A stretch of 64,000 bases of DNA. Origin: Symsagittifera roscoffensis. Taxonomy: Eukaryota; Xenacoelomorpha; Acoela; Convolutidae. The first letter of the stretch is position 1. Each line of letters begins with the position of its first letter. Shown one piece after another: positions 25,201-37,200 of the stretch. The notes under the pieces were generated by a model. That model saw only the letters and a program-made list of their open reading frames with translations, made no database searches and was not told the origin of the DNA. The stretch is from assembly GCF_963678635.1 (NCBI RefSeq), contig NC_087069.1:5875472-5939471 (forward strand). Direction: 5' to 3'. The position numbers and the translations under genes were made by a program.

Positions 25201-28200
25201 GGTATTATTGGGATTGGAGAGGTAAGATTTGTTGGGTGGGAATTTGATCGGTGTAGTGATCCAAGTTGGCGGCTCATCGTGGGCTAAAAAAATGATTATT
25301 TTGAGACTGAAAAGCGGTGGTATGGGGTTGTTCAATAATTTGTTCATAAGTATTATCATCTTGTGACTGGTGTGTCATTATATGTTGAATGGGACTTTGT
25401 GATGTGGTGAGTCGAAAATTTGGATTATGTGTGATGGCTAAATTTCGAAAATTTCGTGGGACTAGGGATAGTGGATGGTTATTTGGTAGGGCTGGTAATT
25501 GTGGTGCCGTTGGCGTTATGTCTACATTGTTATGTTCTTCGTCGTATGTATTTTGTCGTGTTGCTATTTTTGTGTTATATTCTTTTATTTGTGCGTCTAA
25601 AAGAATTTTGTTTATAGATGTAGAAAAGTTTCCAAAAAATCCTGCAAAGAGTATGCGTGCTACGCTTGCTTGTCTGTTTACTTGTGTGTGTATAGCACAT
25701 GTGTTGTAGATTCCTTTTAAAAGTGAGAAAAGAAATCCAATAAAGTTAAACATTGCGTATAAAATAGTCAATTTTTCTAAGATGTAGTAGGGCCATCCTA
25801 GAAAATCGAGGATCTCATTTTTGAGTGTAACAAAGCTAAAAATGTTAATTGGTGATATATCTTGGGGACGGTATTTTTCACCGTTTAGATATATATAATC
25901 TTTAATGTCTTTAAAATATCCGCTATAGTCTTGCGTGTAGATATCGGCAAATCCTGCGGTTTCTGCAAGTTTGCATAAATTTTGGTCTATTGATTGTCTT
26001 TGTATAGTGTCCATTTGTGTTAATAATTCTTGGAATTGTTGTGTTCTAATGTGATGTTGAATATCTGATTTTGAATAGATTCCTATTGATTGTAAGTCTA
26101 TATTTGGGTTTCGAGCAATAGCGCGAATGCTTTCTGGTGAAAATTTTTTGAGTGATTGCATTAATGTGGGATATGGAGTGAGAAGATAATATTTATTTTC
26201 ATCAGGGTTTAGTTGTACTACATTGTGGCTGTTTTCTGATCCACATGGGACTGCGGTATCCCAGAAATAGGTTCTTCGTGAAAGTGTATCCACGAAATGT
26301 ACTTTATTCTTATAAAAGATAGGGATTCTTTTATAACATCGTTTATCTTCAAAAACGTATAGTGGTGATACTTTTTTACTACAAGTATAAAACCATAAGA
26401 TGTTTCCTTCATAGTCTAAAAAATTTGATCTATTTCCAGATAATAAGTATCCTGCATAGGGTATTTTTAATACTGCTAGTGCAAGTGATTGTAATATTTG
26501 TGTTCGTTCTAATTCGCATAGTTGGTGTAGTGTTTCTAATTCGGAGAGTGACATTTCTTGAAAAATTCGGCTAATTGTATAATCTAGTTTCATATCTAAA
26601 TGAATATCATAGTGGATATTACCGAAATATGTAGTATTCATTAGTGATAATTCTTGTAAGCGTGTGCTTCTGGTGTCATGGGGTTTTAGATGTCCACCAG
26701 GTTGTCCGTTGCTTTTTTCAAAATTAACTGGTATATAGGATGTTCCTTCGTTTGGAGGATGACCTGTGGCATATGGGTCGATTTTTACTTTTCCAGTGGT
26801 CATGTCGAATCTTTTTTCGTATTCAACTAATATTTCAGAGTATTGTGTTCTGTGAAGTGGATTCCTGTATTTACATGCAAGTTCTGTTTCTTGATATATT
26901 TGAAAACGTGTCAATTTATTTTCTATATTGTCTATGTTTCTAAAATTAGAACTTAGTTTTCGTGATGGATGGACTTGTTCATATGGAATTGATTGTATAA
27001 AATATTTTTCGTGAAATTTTATCATACGAGCGTGTATTTTTGCTACTTGAAATGTTGTACATGTATCTTCGGGGAACCAAACAATTGTTGCTTGTGTTCT
27101 CGTTGTAGGGTCGCAATAACCTTGATCATTTTTACAAGGTAATCGGATTCCTTGATAGATCATTGTATTATCTGATAGATCTCGTGTTAGTTGTATTTTT
27201 TCGAGTTGTATTTTCCAATCAAAAAACATTATTTCTTGGTATCCTTTATTTTTTGTGTCTGCTTTGCAGTTTGATGGGTCATTTATACCAATGTGTGGTA
27301 TCCAATGTTTATCGTGTAGGTCATAGGTTAATCGTCCGTGTGCGCCGTTATACGGGTATTTTTCGTCTAGTTTTATATGTCCTTGGTGTCTTTCAAGTTG
27401 TGATTGATGTACAGAGTCTGGAAAAACTTGAAAATTAACTAACTTTCTTTGGGAGTTTTTATTTCGTGTGATGTTTAGTCTAAGTAATTCATTTTTACAA
27501 TCGTCGGGATTGAGATGTAAAAGACGTTCTATATTACTTTGATAGAATGATTCATGGTCAAGTCGGTTTTTGTTTCCGTTCGAGACTTGTGAACAATGTA
27601 CTTTCTTTTCGGAAAATGTTGCTGTGAATTTATAACCTGTAACTGTTGTTGCTCGGGCTTTTGAATAGAGTGTTGCTATTACATCTGTGGTTTCTATAGC
27701 TTGTGGTTCTGTTTCACATTGTGATACTTGATTTATTGCATATTTATGTAGTGTTTTTTGTTCATTTTCTTCACAATCGTAATGTGTTACTAATAAATCT
27801 TGTGGTCCTGTACGAGGGGAAGGGTTTATGTTTTGATTTGAGATTACTAGAAAAAGGAGTTGGAGAAAAATTAATAATTTTAGAATATACATGTGTATGA
27901 TAATCCTGAGTATGGATTATAAAATGTAATGTAGCCAATTGTGTTTTTGGTATATCTGTCGTATTTGTATATTACTTCAGTAGTTATAAACGGTGGTGGT
28001 AGTGATTGAGCTGTTATGTTAGGTGGGTTTAATGGGTAGGGATGTTGGGTAATATTGTTTAACTTAACTGTGATTTCAAACTTTAATTGTAAACTGTTTT
28101 GTTGGAGTATTTCAATATTGTGATCACGGATATCGTTGTGAATATCTTGGCGATATTGTAATCTATTAAGTGCCCAGTTATGAAGGCGGTTACTTTCTTG

Positions 28201-31200
28201 ATGTTGTCCAAATAATGGTGGAGGTGCTGTAAATGTATTCCAATCTAGTCTTAAAGGAATATTTATTGATGATTGTTCTCGATATCTGGCGTCGAGATTA
28301 TTTGGAAAATTTAAGTTAAAAGGTGGTGGTGAAATCTGGCTTATTGATGGTGTTGATGGTAGTGATAATGTTTCTGGTAGTGATGAGGATGTTGTTGTAT
28401 CCGTAGAAATATCTATTGGATTATTGACTAAATTTAATTCACCTTGTGTAAATGAATGTGTTGTCCAATATGGTAGTCGTGATGCCTGGTTTGGGGGGTT
28501 AAAGGGATTTTCACGTATTTGTTCAGATGTTGGTGTTGAACCTAAGTAATCTGATGGTAGGCTTGAGGTGCTACGTTGTGAAAGAATCGTAGGGGTTTCT
28601 GGTAATGTATCAATGGTGTTTTCTGGAGTGTTTTGTGATGGGGATTGAGGTATATCAAAGTGAACTCGGGGAGTTTGAAAATTTCTGTTTCGTCGAGGAT
28701 GTATAATTTGTCTATTTATTTCGACTGTATTTTGGTTTTGACTAGGATTTCTTATTCTACTTAGTTCTTGTGGTAGTGTTGGGTATAGGTTATATGTTGG
28801 TTCGCTTAAAGGTGCTTGTCGTTGAACTGGTTCTAGTGGTTCTGATAAACGAGCATGTCGTTCCTCAAAAGTGTGTGGATTGTCTTGAAAGGAAATTCGT
28901 GTAGATGTTTGAGGATTTTGAGTAGTTGAAGGTGGTGTTTGGTTATCTTGGGATGATGTCGGTGAAGACTGACTTTGTGACTGTTGGGTAGCAATTTTTG
29001 ATGGATTTTTGAATTGTTACTTTAGTGGGAAGGTTTATGTTTATTATAGTATTCTTCCAAAAAAAGAATTAGAAGGATTGTTGCTAGGGCAAATGTGAAG
29101 ATTGCTTTCTTTATACATTTACATATTGTCAAAATGAGGGATGATAAAAATGTTATGAAAATTACAAACAATAAAAAAATATCGGTTCTACTGAAAATTG
29201 TTCGTATCATTTAGACAAGTTATATGACTCGTACCTGTGGATGTAATCAAGGGTTTTGGAAAGTTGGAGGAATAGTTCGAGTATAGTGTAGAAAATTAAA
29301 AAAATGTTACAAAAAATGATTAGGATTATTAGAAAAGATTCAAGTATATCAAAAAGAAATATTATAAAGGTTTCAAGTATTGTAAAAAAATGTTTAAGAT
29401 TTATGAGTATTTGAGTAACTGATTGAGAGAAGAGCATTTAAGAAATGATCTCTTGGTCGAATATTTTTTGCTGTTTGAGGCGATTTTCTAGTGTGGTCGG
29501 ATTATTTATTAGTTTTTTGACAAGTGGGTTGAGTTTTGTAAAAAATTGTTGGGGGCAATTTTCATGGTGATTGGGAGGTCGTCTTTTTCTTTATTTTTGT
29601 TTGTCAAATGATCCGGGGTATGGTGAGATTTTTATACTTTAGGCTAATTAAAAGGTTCATTTTGTTACTTTAGGCTAAGTTAACAAATTTGCTTTGGGGG
29701 TATTCGTGGTCTGAGTTGGGGAAATATTGTTGATCTTTGGGTTATTAGATAAGGGAGGGGTACGGTATTATGGTGATATTTATTTTAGTTGTCAAGTTGG
29801 AGTGGTTTGCTTATTTTTGACCTGGAGGTCGTAAAGTTATAGTTATAGATGTGCCTGGAGTTCTATATGATTCGTCTAATTGGTCTTAGTTTGAGTTAGA
29901 GAAAGTGACGGATTGGATGAATCCTATTGGTCTATTTTGAACTAGAATTATTACGTACTTGTCAGCATGTTATTTTGAAAAATGTAAATGAAAAATGTTT
30001 CGGAGGTTTCAAGATTGTGAAGCAAATGTTAAAATTACTTTTGAAATTCCACTTTCTTTAAAATTTTAGATTGGGGGATGAATATTTTATAGTTTTTACG
30101 TGGTTGATTTCGGAGTCTTGTTGTTTTTCTATTTTCTGATTTGTCGATTTGTTCTTGGGGTATTATTTGTTCGGTCATTTTTCTATTTTTTCTTTGTTTT
30201 GGAGATTCTTTATGATTTTGTGTATTGTTTTTGGTGGCGATTGGTTTTGTGTTTTGATTTTCGGTGGGGTTATCATTTTGTTCTGTGTTTTTCAGATGTG
30301 GTTCATTTTGAATGATTTTTAATCCTGTGAAAGAATATAATTGAGTTAATTCGCGGAGTGCGTATTCTTTTGGGTAATAAGGTAATAGGTTGTTTCGATG
30401 TTGAACAATTTCTTTTTTGTTTGAGTCGGTAATTTTATATGTGACATCAGTGGGTTTTGCAATTATTTGGTATGGTCCTTTTCGAAGGGGTTGTAATTTT
30501 TTAGAAATTCCTTTTTGAGTATTAAAATTAGGTATTAAAACAAATGTTCCAATTTTTAATTCGGAGGCTGGTGTAAAACGTGAATTGATTTGTTCATTAA
30601 TGTTTTGTCTTTGTAATAACTTTTTTGTTATTTTTTGATAAATTTCATTGTGTTTTTTATCTCTATTTAGAATCCATTCGGTGTGTGTACCGGAGGCTAG
30701 TTTAAGAATTTGTGGGTGATGAAAATGATCTTCATCGTGTGTATGTAAAGGTAGGTTATAACAAATTGAGTCTTTATTTGGTTGACAATAACCTTGTGCG
30801 TTTTTATGAGAATTTGCTGTAAACATTATTGGTTTGCGTGGCTTTTGGTTAAAAACCATTTCGTATGGTGACATTCCTAAAGTTGTCGTTATTTGTGAAT
30901 TATATGCTAAGGGAAATAATTTTACATCTGCTGACCATTCGGTATATTTTGTATCATTTCCGTTGATGATACATCTAAGATATTCTTGTAATGAACGGTT
31001 CATACCTTCGACTAAGCCGTTTGTCCAAGGTGCATGAGATGTACGTGGTTTGTGTTTAATGTTATATAAATGACATAGTGTGATAATTTCATTATTTATG
31101 AATTCTGTACCGTTGTCTGTAACTAAAATTTCTGGTAGTCCGAATTTTGCTATCCAGTGTTCATAGAGTGTTGTGTAAGCGTAATAAGCGTTACAATGTG

Positions 31201-34200
31201 GTACTGGGTTAAGTGCTACATAATGTGTAAATGCGTCAACAATTACCATAATGTAGGAGTTTCCTTCGGATGAGGGTGAAATTGGTCCTTTGGTATCAAA
31301 TGAGATACGATGGTTAAAGTACAAGCTTTGTCCTTTAAAATCTTGTTTTTGTGCTATTTGTTTTTGATTTGGGTAAGGTTTATTTAGTTGACATACTATA
31401 CAGTCATTGCATAGTACTTTTATCCAAATTGGTGCATTTGGGAAGTAAAAATTTTGTATAAAATTTGAATATGTTTTTTCTGATCCAGAGTGTCCTTTAA
31501 TATTTTGTGTATGTGAAATATTAAAAGCTATAAGAATCATACTTAAAGGGAGACAGGGAACTGTAGATTCATTCAGGTTATACTCTAAAAGGTCTGTATT
31601 TTCGTTAATTGTTGTGTTTTTAAATTTGCGAAAGTATCGGAGGAGTGTTTTGTTTCCTAGAATGGTTGAATCTGCTTTGGTAGGTTTAGTTTTATATTTG
31701 TGCCATGATTTCAGTTGTCGAATTACTGGGTCAAGGTTTTGATATTGTTTCAGTGTTGAAATTGTAATTGTTTCTGTTGGGGGGAGAAAAATGTTTTCAA
31801 TTTCGAATTTAGATAAGGGTATTGTATCAAGTGGGTCGTGAAGGTCAAAAACTTGATTTATTGTGTATTTTGAATCATTTGTTTGTGGTCCTGATAAATT
31901 TATTTTATCAGTTAAATCTTCTTTTTCAATTAGTGGAAAATGGTCTTTCTTAGGTGGGTGTTGTTTTGTTCGTTTTTGTTGGGTGTTATTTTTTATCCAT
32001 TGAGAATATGGGATTGGTTTGAAAGTTGATGTTCCAAGTAGATCAACTTCATAATGATTATTTTGACAATCTAAATAAAGTGGGAAATGTTGTAAATTAT
32101 TTATTTGTGATTGTTCAATATCAGTTTTTACTGCATATTTGCATTCCAATCGGGGTGATGTTTCGTTTTCTGCAAGGTAGAATTTTATGTTTTTGGGTAT
32201 TTCAACTGTTGTTTTTCGTGTAAGTAATTCAGGTGGTGTATTTCGACTTAAGGTGTCTGGTAATGCAAGATTTTTTCCTGCAGTCCAAACTATATGTAAG
32301 TTTGGAAATTTCATTAGAATTAGTTGAAATCTGTAAACTCGGTGGTTTGGGTTAGATTTTTGTGTAAAGAGAAAGATGATTGGTTTATGGTCTGTGAGTA
32401 AAACTGTTGGATGTTTTGATCCAAGTATCAGAAATTCATATTCTGTCAGTGTATATATTATGGCTGTACATTCTCTCATTAGAGTTGAGAGTCGTAGCTC
32501 TGCTTGAGTGAATAATCGAGAATTTGCTGATATGAGGTTCATTTTATTTGTACCATTATGTGATTGTAATAGTGCTGCACCGATGCCAAAGTTCGAAGCA
32601 TCGCACATTGCATAAAATGGTTGATTTGAATCTGGAATTGTGTTTGAGATTTGTTCAGTTAAAAGTTTCTTTACTTCTTCAAATCTTGTTTGATGTTCTG
32701 TGTTCCATTCAAAATTATTTTGTTGTCTAAGGATGTTATAAAATGGTCGTAGATATAATTGCATTTTATAAACATATTTACTTAAAAAGTTTAACATTCC
32801 AAGAAATTCTTGGATTTTCTTTTTATTTGTTGGTGGTTGAAGTTTTTGAATAGCGTCAATGCGTGATTTCAATGGAGTGATTGTTTTTCTTTCTATATTA
32901 TGTCCTAAGAATTTAACTCTTGTCAAAAAAAAGTGTGATTTATCGGGGGCGGCCTTCAGATTTTCGTTCTGAAGTATTTGGTGATATTTTTCTAAAACAT
33001 TGAACATCTCGTCTTTTGTTTGTGATTGCATAAAAACATCGTCTAAATAGGTGATTGCGTTTTTCTTGAGTATCAGTGGTCTAAAAATTTTGCTCATAAA
33101 AGCTGAAAATGCTGCTGGTCCTATGGATATTCCATAGAATAAGCGGTTGAATTCATATTGTTGGTTTCCGATAACAAATTGTGTTAAACGTCGTGATTGT
33201 TCATCTAGTGGCATTTGATTGTATGCACTATTCATATCGGCGGTTGTAAAGTATTTGCCGTTTATTTTTGTTAAAATAACTTGTATTGGTTCAATGGGCC
33301 AATTACATTTTGATTCATCTATGAGTGAATTGAGGTATCTAGCGTCGAGAACGATTTTTAATGATTCTCCTTTAGCTAGAATGATAACGGGGTTGATAAA
33401 TGTGTTGCCTTTTGGTTGTTCTTCTTTATTAACTGGTGATATAATCTTGTATTGTTCTAAAATATCGAGTAATCTGTTCACTTTATCATGTAAGTGAATT
33501 GGTACTTTACTTGCTCTCTGTTTTTTGAAAACTGCGTCTGGTTTTAACGGGAGATGTAGTGATGAACTGATTTTTCCAACATCGAATTTTGATGTTGCAT
33601 AGACTGATGAATATTCAATTAGCTGTTTGGCTAACTTTTCGAATTCGTCTTGTGTTATTTGTGAATGTTGGAAATTAAACATTGTTAAAAATTTCTGTTG
33701 GTCCTCTGTGTAGTTACTTATGTTGAATGTAGGTTTGAAATATGGAGTTTTTGTGAAATAATCCGTATTTCTGTTTTCGTTACTTATTATATTATTTATA
33801 GATAATTCTTCATTAAGAATTGTAGATTGGCAAATATCTAGTAATTGGAGTATATTATTTACGCGATAGGCTTTTTCGTGTATTGGTGATATTGTAGCGT
33901 TGGTTTCACAATATCCTAAAAGTCCTAAAGGTAATGTTACTTGGTAAGGTGTGTTGTTATAGACATGTAAGGAAATGATATCTGAATTCGAATTTTTCAA
34001 ATATTTTATGGATGAGATTGTGATTTTGAAAAATTTGTGAATAGGTTTGAATTCAAAATCTGACATATAAAATTTTTGTTTGTTTTGTTCTTTATCATAT
34101 TGGTGAACTTGTTTGATTGAAAAATTATAGATATTTCCTGATAGTGGTTTCAAGTGTTTTCTTTGTTGGTTAAATATCGGGTAGAATTTTGAAAAGAATG

Positions 34201-37200
34201 GTGGTTGTTTATTTAATCTTTGAAAAAATGTTAAGGATGTTTCTTTTGTTTTTGTATATTTATCTTTGATTAATAATTTACTATTTAGTATGTTAATTGT
34301 TGGTATATACTTCGAAATAAATGGTATTCCAATGATATTATATTTAATGTCAGTGATATGGAATATTTGTTTAAATGGCTTATTTAAAATTTTGCTTTGT
34401 TCCATTGTTCTGGTGGGGAGGAGAAATAATTGGATTTTTCCGTAGTTTATCAATGTTGATCCTTGTGCTGTTGCTAACTTACTGGAGGTTTCAAGAGGTG
34501 TTAGCTTTGGGTGTAAAGTTTTTATTTCATTCCATGTGGGGATGTTTATTATGTTTGATTCTGCTCCTGAATCAATTAAAAAATCTATTTCAAGGTCTGG
34601 TGGTTGAAATTCTTTATTTCTTGGGCTTTCTAAGAGAAATGGTATTGTCCAAATTTTTTCTTTGGGTTGTTCTTTTTGTATATTTTGATAAATATGGTTT
34701 GTATTCAAGCATTTTGTTTTGGTATTTTTATTGGTTTGATTTGTAGTGTTAATCTCGTTTGTTTCTTGCGTCGTTGGTGTGGAATTTATGGGTGTAGTGT
34801 AATAATTTTGAAGAAATTCTGATTGATTTTCATATATGTGTGATGGAAAGGGTTGTTCATATATGACAGATTCATAGTCATTTTCGACTTTTATCATATT
34901 GATAGAAAGAGTGTTTTCAGTATCACTTTCTGAATCTGATGATGTACAGTTTATTTGATTGAGTTGTAACGTATCAGTTACTGTGTCATCAATACCTGGA
35001 GGGTCTGATGTTGTTTCTGGGTTAGATTGTACTTGATTGATTTGTCTTTGATGTTTAGGTGTACTACTTCTGTGGCGATTATTAGAATTATTATAGTTAT
35101 TATTATTCCGGTGTGGTGATTGGGAATAATTTTTATAACGATTATTATAACTTGGGTGTCGATTTTGTGAATTATTTCGCGATCTGTTTTGGTAATTATT
35201 GTTTGGTCTGTTATAGTTCGATCTATTATATGAGTTATTCCTTGATTGATTGTTCGGGTAATTCTGGTTTCGGTTGTTTGAATAACTTCTATTTCGATTA
35301 TAGGAGTAGTTTCTATTCCTATTGTATGATGAATTTCGTGATTGGTTGTTTGGATAGTAGTTATTTCTTGATTGGGAATTAGATCTAGAAACAAATCGTT
35401 GTGTATTTGAATTTGATCTGGAGTAGTTAATTCGACTATTTGGTCTATTGTAGTGATTTTGTGATGAATTATTCGTGTTTCTTCGTTCTGGTGATCTTCC
35501 TCTATAACTTGAGTTATATGGTGATTGATTTCTTGTATAATTTGTATTGTTCGGGAGTGGTTTTCCTGAACTGTTGTTGCTGTAGACTGTTTTGTTCGGT
35601 AGATTTTGATCTTTTTTCATGTATTGATAGAATGATTTATTTGGTTCTTTATATTTTTGAGGTTTATTTTGATTGTCTTGCTGTTTTTGTCTACATTCGG
35701 AAATACTATGTCCGTATCGTCGGGAATAATTACACCATTTTTTGAAAGATGGTTTGCCTTTAAAGTTTGGGTTCTTTTCATAAATATTGAGTATTTCAGT
35801 GATTTTTTCAACGAGGTCTGTCTCTGATTCCTGTATATTATTAATATTAGTGGGAGTCGTTTCAATTCTGTTAACGTATTGTAATTTCAGATTTTCCGTT
35901 TCTTCTAGTTTCATCGTGATTTCTGCTTGTTCTAATTTGTCTACTAGTTTTCGAAAATCTAAATCGGGTTCGCGAATTGAAGAAGGATGGGATGCTCTCT
36001 TTTTTATTGCTATTTTCCTTAATTGTGGTGTTAAGGTCATCATTAAGATTTCTGTCATCTTTGTGTTTTTATAGTCATGTGTATTTAATGAATATGCTTT
36101 TCGAACTAGTGTTTCGATTCGTACTGCTATTTGCTTGATGGTTTCGTTTGGTAATCTGCGAATTTCATTACATAAAACTCTTTGTTGTTGTTTGTTTCTT
36201 TCGGAGTCAAACATTTTTGAAAATTCCTGTGTAAACCTTTTCCAGTTTGATTTTATTTCTAGAGGTAGTACTGAAAACCATTTTTGGGCTGCGCCATCTA
36301 AGGTTGTTTGTATTAACGCTGTGCGTCGATGTATCCAATTTTGATGTAGTGGCGTATTAATTGGTTCAGGTCCAATATTTAAAATCAGGTTTGCTGTTAC
36401 TGCATTTAAATAATCTTCTACAGAATATTCAGGGTCTGTTCCTGTGAAAACCATTAAAGGTTTGTTTGATGTTATTGATGATCCACCCATAAGGTATGGA
36501 TTCATTGTCATTTGTAATGATTCTGCTGCATTTGGCATTTGAGAAAAATTTGAAAGTTGGTTTCTTGTTATTTCATGTTGTTGGAGATAATATGGGAGTG
36601 GTATTTCATTTTGCATTTGTGATGCTTGATACGAGTGTGTAGTCATTGGATTTTGTTGTTGAATTGGTTGAAAAGATTGTGTATTAATTAGATTTTGTTG
36701 TTGAATTGGTTGTTGATGTTGTGCATCTATTGGTTGTGGAGAAAAATTTCTATGATTTGTACGTGTTTTCTGTATTCCTTGTCTACGATATTCTTGAGTA
36801 TTTGGTGCAAATATATCTGGTTGTAAGAAATCATCATCTGAGGATAAATAATCCATTTGGTAAGATGTCTGTTTTTTATTTTTATTTTGTTGAAAAAATG
36901 GGTAATTTTCACTGTGATCCTGTGGAGGATTTGTTTGGAAATTTATTGAATTAGGTTGGGTCATTGGGTTATCCCAATTTCGAGATCTTGTATATTGGTT
37001 AAAATTTCTTTGTGGTTGGTTATATGTTTTTGATGGATGTGTATAATTATAATTATGGTCTGCAAAGTTGTTTCTAGTGAATGTTTTGTGTGTTTTTGAT
37101 GGTATTGTCATGGGTCTGTATGTTTGGTAATCCATATGTGAATATTTAGGGGCAACCGAAGGTTTAACGGTTGATTGTAAGGTTACCTGTGTTTGTGAAG

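Noticed and set aside
34375-35745. Plus-strand ORFs of 89-123 codons and a second minus-strand 138-codon frame within gag-pol
   Set aside because: Shadows of the intact 2740-codon frame, caused by composition and the R/S/N-rich repeats.
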